A DNA stretch of 64,000 bases from Bacillota bacterium (GCA_012840015.1 DUMF01000010.1:46265-110264); one strand, 5' to 3'. Numbered from the stretch's first letter, positions 43,796 to 53,163 are shown. Notes: generated from the sequence alone by a model not told the origin. Numbers and translations: made by a program.

Positions 43796-44773
43796 TTAGC
43801 TTGCCGGAAATGCCTCGCTTTCACTGAACCGTTCCCAGCGGCCGCACCTGCCCCCCCACCTTGCGACTAATCTGGACTCCTTCCTGAGTTCTACTATTTC
43901 GCAACAGTTAGGGCACGCCTGGCATTCGAAACCGGACGTTTCGAAATGGGCCTCCGCGACACGGAATCCTGCAAACCGGGTTACACCTTGCCCCACCGCT
44001 TCGGCCGCGAGGATGGCGGCTCCTATAGCTCCCATAATGCCGTGGTTCTCCGGAACGAATATTTCCATGCCGAGGTGCTCCTCGAAGGCTCGCTTCATAG
44101 CCTTGTTTGCTGCTACTCCGCCTTGAAATACGACCGGCGGCAAGACGCGTTTACCCTTCCCAACGTTATTGAGGTAATTCCTTACTAGTGCCTGGCACAA
44201 TCCATACAAAATATCCTCGATCCTGCAACCCATCTGCTGTTTGTGGATCATGTCCGACTCTGCAAAAACGGTACACCTACCTGCCACCCTCACCGGGCTC
44301 TTGGATTGCAATGCGATGTCCCCGAACTCCTCTATGGGTATACCTAGCCTTGCAGATTGTTGGTCAAGGAACGAGCCGGTCCCAGCCGCGCACATCGTGT
44401 TCATTCCGAAATCAGCCACTACGCCGTTCCTTATTATGATCATTTTGGAGTCTTGCCCACCTATCTCGATCACTGTCTGAACTCCAGGCAAGAAATCCAT
44501 GGCAGCTACGGCATGAGCCGTTATCTCGTTCTTAATCACATCAGAGCCGACAACCGCCCCGGCAAGGTAACGCCCGCTGCCTGTCGTACCCACTCCACAG
44601 ATCTTGCTCCCGCTAGGGAGGGCTCTCTCGATCTCTGCCAGCCCCGCCTGCACCGCCTCAATCGGCCTACCACGCGTGCGCAGATAAACGCCAGCTACCA
44701 CCCGCCGTGCCTCATCCACCAGGGCCAGGTCCGTGCTCACCGAGCCCACGTCTATCCCAAGGTACAATCTCAT
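43796..44773 (-). CDS. BadF/BadG/HgdC-type ATPase (2-hydroxyacyl-CoA dehydratase activase family)
   Basis: A 325-residue ASKHA ATPase: LYLGIDVGSVSTDLALVD phosphate-1 motif, VIEIGGQDSKMI, and cysteines in NTMCAAGTGSFLDQ and AGRCTVFAESD that in activases hold a [4Fe-4S] cluster between two subunits. The C-terminus adds CQACPNCC, a further possible metal site. It is the last gene of an operon with two DUF2229-type proteins. True dehydratase subunits are absent, so the target may be those partners. Confidence 0.88.
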   Translation of the reverse strand: MRLYLGIDVGSVSTDLALVDEARRVVAGVYLRTRGRPIEAVQAGLAEIERALPSGSKICGVGTTGSGRYLAGAVVGSDVIKNEITAHAVAAMDFLPGVQTVIEIGGQDSKMIIIRNGVVADFGMNTMCAAGTGSFLDQQSARLGIPIEEFGDIALQSKSPVRVAGRCTVFAESDMIHKQQMGCRIEDILYGLCQALVRNYLNNVGKGKRVLPPVVFQGGVAANKAMKRAFEEHLGMEIFVPENHGIMGAIGAAILAAEAVGQGVTRFAGFRVAEAHFETSGFECQACPNCCEIVELRKESRLVARWGGRCGRWERFSESEAFPAS

Positions 44774-44784
44774 GTCGCCACCAC

Positions 44785-45873
44785 CTAAGCTACAGCCCTT
44801 TTCCTGAGCTTCTTCGTGCGGAGCATGTCTACAAAAGCCTCCAGCCTCGTGCGTAACCCGGCTTGGCCTGTTTGCTCGTCGAGGAATATCGATAGCACAG
44901 GGATCCCGTAATCCTCGGATACCTTCGGCAGGATTCCTTTGGCTACTATCTCCGGTATACAGGTGAAAGGTGCAAGCTGGATTACCCCGTCCACTCCTTC
45001 TTTGGCATATAGGATTGTATGGCCTACCGAATCCTGACCATGTCCGCCGACCATCTCCGGGAGGTACAGTGCAGCCGCCTTTTTGACATCAAAGCCCCCT
45101 CCTTCGACCACCGCATTGTCCATAGTCCAACCGGTTACGCTCATTGATCTTCGCACCTCAGCATGCAGTTCGCCCAGGATCCGCTCGATGTAAAGGTTCG
45201 CCGCGGGCTCGAGCAAGACGTAGATCTCTCCCACTATACCTACCTTGACAATCTCCGGCCGGTCCATCTGAGGTGTGGCCTCGAGGAATCTGAGTGCTTC
45301 TTTGCCTGCCTCTTTGATTGCGCGTGGGCTGGTGGCAGACTGTATTGCCGCAACGCCTTCTCGGTACCGTTTCTCTGCCTCCCCCGTTTCGATTTCACGC
45401 GCCCTAACTTGGTGTAGCTTCGCCTCCAGCCTGTCCAGCGCTAAAAGTTCCAACCAAACGCGATACACGAGATATCCAAGCGAGGCAATGGAAAGGCGAG
45501 CGGCATTCAACTGCTTTATATTCGTAACGGTTTGCCTGAAGTGGCTTCTCGGGGGCTCGAACACGATCATGTCGAAACTGTACCCAAGGCTCTCCAAAAT
45601 TCGTTTTTGCAACGAAGAATAATAGCCTGCGCGACAAGGCCCTACACCCCCCGAGGTCACGATGGTATCTGCGCCTCGCTTAAGCCCCTCTAAGTAGGTG
45701 CCCAGAGTAATCTTAAGTGGCAGGCACGCGAATTCTGGGGCGTACTTGGTACCCAAGTTCAGCGTACCTGCAGTTGGCTCAGCAGGTACGATCACTTCGT
45801 TTCCCAGTTCTTGCAGCAACACGGTCAAAGGGTGTACGGATACCCCCATGTGTGGAAAGGTAACCTTACGCAT
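44785..45873 (-). CDS. DUF2229/CoA-dehydratase-like protein, C-terminal-type partner
   Basis: About 362 residues from the ATG after GAAGGAGG. It has the 2-hydroxyglutaryl-CoA dehydratase D-like pattern: ACLPLKITLGTYLEG, GGVGPCRAGYY, APFTCIPEIVAKGILP and FLDEQTGQAGLRTRLEAFVDML, with conserved cysteines suited to an Fe-S cluster. In many bacteria this region is fused to the BadF-type ATPase in one large protein; here it is separate. Function unproven. Confidence 0.84.
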   Translation of the reverse strand: MRKVTFPHMGVSVHPLTVLLQELGNEVIVPAEPTAGTLNLGTKYAPEFACLPLKITLGTYLEGLKRGADTIVTSGGVGPCRAGYYSSLQKRILESLGYSFDMIVFEPPRSHFRQTVTNIKQLNAARLSIASLGYLVYRVWLELLALDRLEAKLHQVRAREIETGEAEKRYREGVAAIQSATSPRAIKEAGKEALRFLEATPQMDRPEIVKVGIVGEIYVLLEPAANLYIERILGELHAEVRRSMSVTGWTMDNAVVEGGGFDVKKAAALYLPEMVGGHGQDSVGHTILYAKEGVDGVIQLAPFTCIPEIVAKGILPKVSEDYGIPVLSIFLDEQTGQAGLRTRLEAFVDMLRTKKLRKRAVA

Positions 45874-46846
45874 AGCGGACCTCCTTCGCGTCTCCAACCC
45901 TCGGCCTGACCGGTTTCCTGGTAAGCATGTCCACAAAAGCTTCTACTCTGGTCTGTATTCCGGCCTCGCCAGTGCATTCGTCTACTGAAATCGTGAGGTA
46001 CGGTATTTTATCCGTCTTGGCTTCCAGCTCGAGTAACTTGTCCGCTATAGCGTCCGGACCACACCCAAAAGCGGTAAGATGAATAAGGCCGTCCACTAGC
46101 TTGTTACGGCAAAGGTAGAAGCCGGTCTTGACTACGCGGTCGCTATAATACCAGAACACCTGCTTTTCGAATTCTCGATCGAAACGTGTTAGTTCCCTTT
46201 CTCCCACCTTGCCCAACTTAACCACCCTAGCCCCCAGCGAACGAAGCTTGTTGAGGAGGCCCATGTTGACGTAGTCGTCTTCCACGAGATATGGGTAACC
46301 CAAAACACCTATGACAGGTCCCGTGCGCTTGGCTTCATCCAATGCTGCCACGCAGCTGGAAGTGCTGTTGGCGGCATCGAAGCTTACAGCCGAGACGAAT
46401 TTCCCGCATGCAGACACCGCCTTCAGAGTGCCGCTCCCGAGGCTTCGTGCAAACCGGAAGACATTAAGGCACGTAGCGGCAGTACCGGAACGCAAGTCAA
46501 TGCGGGGGGATAGCAGTCTGACGCGGTTCCCAAGTGATGCCCTGACCATATCGGGCAAACCTAAGAACTTCGGGCAGAAGACCGTTCGGCCTCTTATATT
46601 GACCAGGCGGGGTAAGAACACGCATTCTACTCTCCCGATGAGGCTCGCGACTTGGCCATGAATCAGCTTGATCGGCAAGCAAGCTTCACTTACACAACTC
46701 TCTACGCCCATATCCAAAACGGTCTTGGTGGTGGGGCCCGAATATACCCACTCTACCCCGGCGGCCGAAAACATTGATTCCCAGGCGCGAGAAAAATCAA
46801 AGTACTTCAGGGACTGTGGTATTCCGACCACCAATATGTCGCTCAT
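45866..46846 (-). CDS. DUF2229/CoA-dehydratase-like protein, N-terminal-type partner
   Basis: A 326-residue protein from the ATG at 46846 after GGAG. Motifs ESCVSEACLPIKLIHGQV, FCPKFLGLPDMVR, AFGCGPDAIADKL and SVDECTGEAGIQTRVEAFVDML resemble the downstream paralogue, and Cys are conserved. It overlaps the next gene by 8 bases. The three genes read as a split version of the large activase-DUF2229 proteins. Confidence 0.84.
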   Translation of the reverse strand: MSDILVVGIPQSLKYFDFSRAWESMFSAAGVEWVYSGPTTKTVLDMGVESCVSEACLPIKLIHGQVASLIGRVECVFLPRLVNIRGRTVFCPKFLGLPDMVRASLGNRVRLLSPRIDLRSGTAATCLNVFRFARSLGSGTLKAVSACGKFVSAVSFDAANSTSSCVAALDEAKRTGPVIGVLGYPYLVEDDYVNMGLLNKLRSLGARVVKLGKVGERELTRFDREFEKQVFWYYSDRVVKTGFYLCRNKLVDGLIHLTAFGCGPDAIADKLLELEAKTDKIPYLTISVDECTGEAGIQTRVEAFVDMLTRKPVRPRVGDAKEVRYA

Positions 46847-46988
46847 ATTCTTTTTCTCCAAAAAACAATGCTGGCGTCCTCAGACACCAGTTACTCGTAC
46901 CACATTATAGCATATTCGGTATGCCATACAGCTCGACCTCGATTCTGTTACCCCGTTTGATGTAGACTATTCCACGGGAGGGATAGAG

Positions 46989-47432
46989 ATGCCAGATCCT
47001 TACGCAGGACTTCTAAAAAAAAGCCCATACTATATGAAATCTGACCTCGCAGCCAGGGTTGTGGCCGTCCTCGACACCAAACTTGACAACAGAGGCCTTT
47101 CATTGATTACCCAAGCTTCACGGGCCATCCCGGCAGGCCAAATACACGAATTAGTAGCCACCGAAGAAGAATCCGCCGCTCCCGGAAAGACTGTCAACCA
47201 GGCCGTATATATGGCGTTCGTGGAGTTCCTGACGGGAGGAGTCGTTCTATCCGGAGACAGCGTACTTCTCGGAGAAAAGGAAATCGGCAAGTTAGCTGGC
47301 TTCGACGAAACTCACTTCCCTAACCACCTGAATATCATAGTAAAGTGCCCGAGGGCCTTTACAGGTAGGGAACTTCAGCTCAGGCCAGGCGACGTCATCC
47401 GCTTCAAGTTCAACCCATCTGCCGAAACCTGA
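46989..47432 (+). CDS. Conserved hypothetical protein
   Basis: A 147-residue soluble protein following GGGAGGG. I cannot name the family with certainty. It has no signal peptide, membrane helix or known catalytic motif; the C-terminal half (GDSVLLGEKEIGKLAGFDETHFPNH and LRPGDVIRFKF) looks like a small beta-barrel. Divergent from the DUF2229 operon and convergent with cysK. Confidence 0.75.
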   Translation: MPDPYAGLLKKSPYYMKSDLAARVVAVLDTKLDNRGLSLITQASRAIPAGQIHELVATEEESAAPGKTVNQAVYMAFVEFLTGGVVLSGDSVLLGEKEIGKLAGFDETHFPNHLNIIVKCPRAFTGRELQLRPGDVIRFKFNPSAET

Positions 47433-47445
47433 GCGGTGCTTGCTC

Positions 47446-48372
47446 TTAGTCGTTATAGAGATCTGTACTCAAGTACCTTTCACCGGTGTCCGGTAAGACC
47501 GTGACCACGGTTTTGCCGGGCCCGAGTTCCCGAGCCAGCTGCAATGCCGCCCACGTGTTGGCACCCGAGCTTACCCCGACCAGTAGACCTTCGCGCCTAG
47601 CTAGGTCTCGTGCTGTCTGAATTGCTTCTTCGTCTTCCACAAGAATCACTCTGTCGATGATGGACCTGTCTAGTATGTCCGGCATCACCCCGTCCCCCAT
47701 GCCCTGCATCGCGTGGTGGCTGATCTTCCCACCCGCCAGCAATGCCGCTTTGGTCGGCTCCACTGCAGCCACCAGTACGTTAGGCCACCTTTGTTTTAAA
47801 ACCCTGCCCACGCCGGTGATCGTGCCTCCCGTGCCGATTCCCGCACAGAAAGCGTCGATCTTCCCACCCACTTGCTCGATAATCTCGAGTGCCGTGGTCC
47901 TGGAGTGAATTGCGGGATTGGCCGGGTTCGAAAACTGGTTAGCCAGCCATACGTTGGGATCTGCTGCTGCGAGCTCCTTCGCTTTATTCCTCGCATTCTC
48001 AATTGCTTCCGCAATGGATTCTCCTGCCGGAACCAACACTATTTCCGCGCCGTACGCCTTCATAAGCTTCCGCCGCTCGATGCTCATATTATCCGGCATC
48101 ACTATCACGCACTTGTAGCCTTTTACTGCCGCGACCAGCGCGAGCCCAATCCCCTGATTCCCGCTGGTCGCCTCCACGATAGTGCAACCAGGCCTAAGTG
48201 CCCCCGACCTTTCAGCCTCTTCTACCATGCCGAAAGCAGTGCGGGTTTTGATACTTCCACCTATGTTTACGCCTTCGAACTTGACCAAAACCTCAGCGCA
48301 CCCCTGGGCCATGCGCCGGAGCCGTATTAGAGGAGTATTACCGAGTGCTTTTAGAACGTCGTCGCAAACCAT
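47446..48372 (-). CDS. cysK: Cysteine synthase-family PLP enzyme
   Basis: A 308-residue fold-type II PLP enzyme. The PLP Lys is in GGSIKTRTAFGM (about 42), the substrate loop is EATSGNQGIGLA, and the phosphate loop is GIGTGGTITGVGR. O-acetylserine sulfhydrylases usually read SVKDR and TSGNTGIGLA, so the changes (KTR, GNQ) leave room for a different nucleophile or substrate. No other sulfur genes are nearby. Confidence 0.87.
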   Translation of the reverse strand: MVCDDVLKALGNTPLIRLRRMAQGCAEVLVKFEGVNIGGSIKTRTAFGMVEEAERSGALRPGCTIVEATSGNQGIGLALVAAVKGYKCVIVMPDNMSIERRKLMKAYGAEIVLVPAGESIAEAIENARNKAKELAAADPNVWLANQFSNPANPAIHSRTTALEIIEQVGGKIDAFCAGIGTGGTITGVGRVLKQRWPNVLVAAVEPTKAALLAGGKISHHAMQGMGDGVMPDILDRSIIDRVILVEDEEAIQTARDLARREGLLVGVSSGANTWAALQLARELGPGKTVVTVLPDTGERYLSTDLYND

Positions 48373-48483
48373 CGTAGCACCCCCATAGTGGTTTTCGATC
48401 CATCAACAGATTATCCTGCACCTCAGCACAAAAAAAGGGTATTATTAGCTCAAGCGAATGGTAAAGGGGGTGGGCTCGGGGGC

Positions 48484-49929
48484 ATGGAGATGCCACTTTT
48501 GGATGCAATCCGGAAGACCATAGCCCAATCCAAGGCAAGGTTTCACACACCCGGCCACAAAGTCCGGCCTAAAGATTGTATCCATGAGGCCGTGCTGGGT
48601 CTGCTTGGGGATAGACCTTTCGCCGCCGATCTCACCGAATTGCCGGGTCTCGACAACCTGTCGGCCCCCACGGAAGTGTTGAGGCAAACAGAACGATTAT
48701 GTGCTCGCATCTTCGGAGCGAAGGAAAGCATCATCCTCACTTGCGGAGCTTCTTCGGGCGTAGTAGCCGCCATCTTGGCTGCATGTCACCCGGGCAGTAT
48801 AATCCTGGTCCCGCGGGAATGCCACAGGTCAGTTCTTTCCGGGGTAGTACTCAGCGGGGCCGAACCCGTCTTCTATCCATCCCAAGTCGTCCACTTTCAC
48901 GACCTACCTGCGGGAGTCCCGGTAGCCGATCTGTGTGAGCTCATTCGTTCCATACGGCCCACTGCGTTGCTGCTGAGCAACCCCAACTACTTCGGCGTAT
49001 GTCGTGACCTCCGGAAAGCTGTGGCATTGGCCAGAGAACTGGGCATCGTGACGATTGCCGACGAAGCCCATGGGGCGCACCTACCATTCGTGCGGCCCGA
49101 AGCGTCTGCTATAAGCTGGGGCGCTGATATCGTGATACACGGGGCTCATAAAACGTTAAGCGTACTAACTCAGGGGGCAATCGTTCACTTCTCAGGCGAT
49201 TTGAACATGGCCTCCCGGTTTAGGGATTCCTTGCGGCTCGTGCATACCACCAGTCCCTCTTACATCATCCTCGCTTCCATCGAGGGGATGGCGGCCCATC
49301 TACAGTCCCGCGGCGGGGAAAAGCTTCGTCGTCTGGCGGCGCTTGCGGTAGAGCTCAAATCCCGGTTGCAAACGGATGAAAGGATACGTATCTTCCCAAC
49401 CGGTGTTGAGCTAGAACCGGACTCATGGGTAGACCCCTTCAAGATAACTTTGGCATGGGTTGGGATAGACGCGAGGAGTGCAGAGCGTGAACTCATCACC
49501 GCTTACGGGGTTTATCCTGAGCTGGTGTGCGGTAACGACATGCTCTTTCTACTGGGAGAAGGCGATGGTCAAGAGACTTTGCAGCTGCTGGAAAATAGCA
49601 TCCGAGAAGTTGCATCCCGCTATAAGGCCCGCGGAGCGACCGGAAAACCGCTGATTTGGACACGTTTCCTTCAAGAGCCCTGGCCGGAAAGACTCATGAA
49701 TCCTCGAGAAGCTTTTTTTAAAAAGCGGGAGTGGGTTTCAATCCAGCATGCGACAGGCAGAGTCTGTGCAGAGCCCGTCTTGCTTTATCCCCCGGGTATC
49801 CCGCTTATTTGGCCGGGAGAGGCGTTTACCGCTGAACTATGCTCGTTCCTGAGCGAAGCCGCGGAGGCGGGCTGGAGTATGATTGGGTTAGACGAATCTA
49901 GGTGCGTCGAAGTTTGTACGGAGGGCTGA
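48484..49929 (+). CDS. Orn/Lys/Arg decarboxylase-family protein (YaaO-like)
   Basis: About 481 residues from the ATG at 48484. PLP fold-type I: RFHTPGHKVRP at the N-terminus, DEAHGAHLPF, and the PLP Lys in HGAHKTLSVLTQGA. YaaO-type proteins stand next to tmk in many Firmicutes. Basic amino-acid decarboxylation is expected; the exact substrate is unknown. An arginine link with cyanophycin is only speculation. Confidence 0.9.
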   Translation: MEMPLLDAIRKTIAQSKARFHTPGHKVRPKDCIHEAVLGLLGDRPFAADLTELPGLDNLSAPTEVLRQTERLCARIFGAKESIILTCGASSGVVAAILAACHPGSIILVPRECHRSVLSGVVLSGAEPVFYPSQVVHFHDLPAGVPVADLCELIRSIRPTALLLSNPNYFGVCRDLRKAVALARELGIVTIADEAHGAHLPFVRPEASAISWGADIVIHGAHKTLSVLTQGAIVHFSGDLNMASRFRDSLRLVHTTSPSYIILASIEGMAAHLQSRGGEKLRRLAALAVELKSRLQTDERIRIFPTGVELEPDSWVDPFKITLAWVGIDARSAERELITAYGVYPELVCGNDMLFLLGEGDGQETLQLLENSIREVASRYKARGATGKPLIWTRFLQEPWPERLMNPREAFFKKREWVSIQHATGRVCAEPVLLYPPGIPLIWPGEAFTAELCSFLSEAAEAGWSMIGLDESRCVEVCTEG

Positions 49930-49930
49930 C

Positions 49931-50569
49931 ATGATACCACACGTCCTTAAAAGATTCATCGTGCTAGAAGGGATCGATGGTGCAGGCAAAAGCACGCAGA
50001 TGAACCTGCTATTCAGAGCTCTCTCTCAAATGGGGCTGAAGGTCTTTGCCACGAGGGAACCGGGTGGAACGCCCATCGGAGAACGGATAAGGAAAATCCT
50101 ACTGGATAAGGCGTGCTCCGATATGTGCCTGCGGACGGAAGCGCTGCTTTACGCAGCCTCCCGGGCACAACTGGTAGAGCAGGTAGTTAAACCTAAAGTG
50201 AATGACGGGTATATCGTCCTCTGCGAACGATATATCCTCTCCAGTATCGCCTATCAAGCGTACGGTGCAGGTCTGGAAGTGGAAGCCGTCCGCCAAATGA
50301 ACACGTTCGCTTCAAAAGGAGTGGTCCCCGGTCTTACAATACTAATAGACCTCGACCCGAGGTTTGAACTTAGGGCTCGTGGAGCCGATCGCATAGAATG
50401 CCGGGGCATCGACTACCTGGACCGCGTGAGGCAAGGATACCTCAAGCTGGCCTCTGGAGACCCTAGTATCCGGGTCGTCGATGGAAGGATGACGATAGAT
50501 AAAGTGCACCACGAAATCTTGGGGCTGGTTTCGGCGTTTCTGAATGCCGCGGAGGAGGGTAGGCGATGA
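49931..50569 (+). CDS. tmk: Thymidylate kinase
   Basis: A 212-residue kinase with P-loop LEGIDGAGKST, DRY-type region CERYILSS and TREPGGTPIGE. It phosphorylates dTMP. The stop overlaps the start of the next gene by four bases. Confidence 0.97.
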   Translation: MIPHVLKRFIVLEGIDGAGKSTQMNLLFRALSQMGLKVFATREPGGTPIGERIRKILLDKACSDMCLRTEALLYAASRAQLVEQVVKPKVNDGYIVLCERYILSSIAYQAYGAGLEVEAVRQMNTFASKGVVPGLTILIDLDPRFELRARGADRIECRGIDYLDRVRQGYLKLASGDPSIRVVDGRMTIDKVHHEILGLVSAFLNAAEEGRR

Positions 50570-50895
50570 AACTGATAATTGCCGTCGTCCAGGATACCGA
50601 TGCAGGTCGCCTGCTAAATGCATTGATGAAAGACGGACACAGGGCCACAAAGCTCGCCAGTACGGGTGGTTTCTTGCGGGAAGGAAACACGACGTTTCTG
50701 ATAGGCACCGAAGACGACAAGGTGGACGAGGTGCTGGGAATAATAGAAAAGACCTGTAGATCCAGAACGCAGCTCGTGACCCCAGCCACTCCATTGGGTG
50801 GTGCCCCCGGGCCTTATGCCTCCTTCCCGGTTGAAGTGTTGGTAGGAGGTGCTACCGTATTCGTCCTGAACGTGGAAAGATTCGAGAAGCTATAA
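50566..50895 (+). CDS. darA: Cyclic-di-AMP receptor DarA/PstA (YaaQ)
   Basis: A 109-residue PII-like protein (DUF970): MKLIIAVVQDTDAGRLLNALM, TKLASTGGFLREGNTTFLIGTED and the GATVFVLNVERFEKL end. Family members bind c-di-AMP as trimers. Conserved between tmk and holB. Confidence 0.95.
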   Translation: MKLIIAVVQDTDAGRLLNALMKDGHRATKLASTGGFLREGNTTFLIGTEDDKVDEVLGIIEKTCRSRTQLVTPATPLGGAPGPYASFPVEVLVGGATVFVLNVERFEKL

Positions 50896-50903
50896 AAAGG
50901 GCC

Positions 50904-51590
50904 ATGTCTTATGAATCAGGCGCCTTCGTCTTTCTCGTTGACGACGATCAGGGAAACACGATTGCAAAAGAACTGATTCGTTTCGCCCGGGAAGCAGTGC
51001 CCGGAAAGCGCGTCGAACCAATCGTGGTATCCCCCGTGGGCAGCACGATTGGCATAGACCAGACTCGCGCTGCCCTAGCACAGGCCAGCCTCTCGGCAAC
51101 CCCGGGTGCCATCAAGCTGGTCATCTTTGAAGCAGCGGATACCCTGACCATGGAGGCACAAAACAGCCTGCTCAAGAAGCTGGAAGATCCACCTGCAAAC
51201 ACTCTCTTCATCCTGGCAACCCGAAATCAGTATAGCCTCTTAGCCACGGTCCGCTCGAGATGTCAACTTATGGATTTGCAAACATATGAGGTACAAGGGA
51301 ATGAAGAGACCATGTCGCTCGCGCTGAAGCTGCTCAAGGGCAGCGAACAGCGCGCCTTGTGTGCAGTCTCCCGGATGACGCGGGAAGAAGGCCTCGCGCT
51401 GACCGAATCGCTTGCAAACATTTTCGAACGAGCATTGAACACGTCGCCATGGGTTGCGGCTCGAGGGTTGTGGATCGTGCTCAAAGCTTATACTCAACTA
51501 AAGGATAACGCGAGTCCAGGCTTATGCCTTGAAGCCATGGTTTCGAGGCTTTTCGAGCTATCAGGATTGGAGGGTTGCGCGTGCCGGTAG
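50904..51590 (+). CDS. holB: DNA polymerase III delta' subunit-like protein, shortened
   Basis: A 228-residue AAA+-derived protein. IGIDQTRAALAQASLSATPGAIKLVIFEAADTLTMEAQNSLLKKLEDPP is the clear delta' core (residues about 48-96), and the arginine-finger-like TVRSRC follows. The usual N-terminal P-loop region and zinc site are missing (family length about 320), leaving LVDDDQGNTIAKEL in place of the Walker A. Position between darA and yaaT supports holB; loader function may be structural only. Confidence 0.82.
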   Translation: MSYESGAFVFLVDDDQGNTIAKELIRFAREAVPGKRVEPIVVSPVGSTIGIDQTRAALAQASLSATPGAIKLVIFEAADTLTMEAQNSLLKKLEDPPANTLFILATRNQYSLLATVRSRCQLMDLQTYEVQGNEETMSLALKLLKGSEQRALCAVSRMTREEGLALTESLANIFERALNTSPWVAARGLWIVLKAYTQLKDNASPGLCLEAMVSRLFELSGLEGCACR

Positions 51591-52390
51591 TTGTGGGAGT
51601 GCGTTTTAAGCCTGGCGGCAAAACATATTATTTCGATCCGGCAGACTTCAGCCTGATGGTTGGAGACCAGGTGATAGTGGAAACTGCGAGGGGCACGGAG
51701 TTCGGGCAGGTTGTATCTGCTCCTACCGAAGTGCCTGAAGACCAGGTGGTTCAACCGTTGAAGAAAGTGCTACGTAAAGCCACTGAAAACGATATCCGGC
51801 AGGCTGAAGAACTGAGAAATAAGGAACAAGAAGCTATGGCCATCTGCGCTGAACGCATAGCAGCCCATGGCCTGGACATGAATTTAGTAGACGTAGAATA
51901 CAGTTTCGATGGTTCGAAGGTAATTTTTTACTTTACCGCGGAGGGAAGAGTTGATTTCAGAGAGTTGGTCAGAGACCTGGCATCAATCTTCAAGACAAGG
52001 ATCGAACTCCGGCAAATAGGGGTGCGTGACGAGGCCAAGTTTCTGGGAGGTTTGGGTCCCTGCGGACGTGAGATCTGCTGCAAGAAATTCCTTACAGAGT
52101 TCCGTCCGGTTTCTATTCGTATGGCTAAAGACCAGAACCTATCTCTAAATCCTACAAAGATTTCGGGACTCTGCGGCCGCCTCATGTGTTGCCTGCGTTT
52201 CGAATGCGACCACTACGAGAACGTAAAGTCTCAGCTCCCAGACGTTGGAACCAGGGTATTGACTCCAGAGGGAGTGGGGAAAGTAGTTGCACACAATGTC
52301 TTGAAGAACACAGTGAGCGTAGAGCTTGCGGACAAGAGCATAGTGGAATTTCCTCCGGAAGAGGTTGAGACAGAGCCAAATGGAGAGTGA
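51581..52390 (+). CDS. yaaT: PSP1-family protein YaaT/RicT
   Basis: A 269-residue protein. The GTG at 51581 is preferred (GGAGGG six bases upstream). The PSP1 domain has VVGVRFKPGGKTYYFDP, EFGQVV, and cysteine-rich GPCGREICCKKFL and LCGRLMCCLRFECDHYE. In Bacillus it forms an Fe-S complex with YlbF and YmcA that affects RNase Y and sporulation. It overlaps the end of holB. Confidence 0.94.
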   Translation: MPVVVGVRFKPGGKTYYFDPADFSLMVGDQVIVETARGTEFGQVVSAPTEVPEDQVVQPLKKVLRKATENDIRQAEELRNKEQEAMAICAERIAAHGLDMNLVDVEYSFDGSKVIFYFTAEGRVDFRELVRDLASIFKTRIELRQIGVRDEAKFLGGLGPCGREICCKKFLTEFRPVSIRMAKDQNLSLNPTKISGLCGRLMCCLRFECDHYENVKSQLPDVGTRVLTPEGVGKVVAHNVLKNTVSVELADKSIVEFPPEEVETEPNGE

Positions 52391-53066
52391 AGCTGGCACT
52401 CTGTTTGTCTGCGCAACGCCCATCGGTAACCTGGACGACGTCTCCCAAAGGTTGCTTCAGACTCTCGCCCAGTGCGACATAGTGGCTGCCGAGGATACCC
52501 GAAGGACCATCAAGCTGTTGAACCACTTCGGCATTAAGAAGCCGCTGGTCAGCTGCTGGCAACATAGGGAAAGAGAAGCCAGCCAAAAGCTACTCGAATC
52601 CTTGCAGCAAGGAAGTTCGGTAGCTCTGGTGTCGGATGCCGGCACGCCCGTGATTTCCGACCCGGGTCAGAAGCTGATTGCTCTGGCGCTTGCAAATGGC
52701 ATCCGTGTGGTTCACATACCCGGCCCATCGGCGGTCATTGCTGCGTTGGTGCTGTCTGGTTTTCCAGCTGACAAGTTCGTTTTCGAGGGTTTCTTGCCGA
52801 GGAAGAGGGCCGACCGTAGGAAAGCCCTCCGGGCGCTCGCCGAAGAACGCCGCACTATTGTCCTATTCGAAGCTCCGCACCGGCTGCACGATGCGTTGAG
52901 GGACATCGCCGCCGAAATGGGCGATCCACAGGTAGCTGTCGCTCGCGAACTCACCAAAGTTCACGAGGAAGTGCTTCGAGGCAAGGCTTCGGAAGTACTT
53001 ACTTCCATCTCCGGCAAGGCGGTCAAGGGAGAAATAACGATCGTGATCTCTCCGATGTCGGCTTGA
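52380..53066 (+). CDS. rsmI: 16S rRNA 2'-O-ribose methyltransferase RsmI, short form
   Basis: About 228 residues from the ATG at 52380. SAM tetrapyrrole-methylase fold: LFVCATPIGNLDDVSQR, AAEDTRRT, VSDAGTPVISDPGQ and GPSAVIAAL. It methylates C1402 of 16S rRNA. The roughly 50-residue C-terminal extension usual in the family is missing. It overlaps yaaT by 11 bases. Confidence 0.93.
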   Translation: MESEAGTLFVCATPIGNLDDVSQRLLQTLAQCDIVAAEDTRRTIKLLNHFGIKKPLVSCWQHREREASQKLLESLQQGSSVALVSDAGTPVISDPGQKLIALALANGIRVVHIPGPSAVIAALVLSGFPADKFVFEGFLPRKRADRRKALRALAEERRTIVLFEAPHRLHDALRDIAAEMGDPQVAVARELTKVHEEVLRGKASEVLTSISGKAVKGEITIVISPMSA

Positions 53067-53082
53067 TAGCCTCCCGAGTACA

Positions 53083-53117
53083 CAAAGGCCTCGGCTCAGG
53101 GAGCCGGGGCCTTGTTG
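53083..53117. terminator. Bidirectional terminator between rsmI and abrB
   Basis: A long GC-rich inverted repeat CAAAGGCCTCGGCTC / GAGCCGGGGCCTTGTTG with a three-base loop, lying between the converging rsmI and abrB genes. No long T run, but the stem is very stable. Confidence 0.75.
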
Positions 53118-53163
53118 GGGACCGGCTTTAAATGCTCACATGAATGAGTGCGACATCCTCGGG

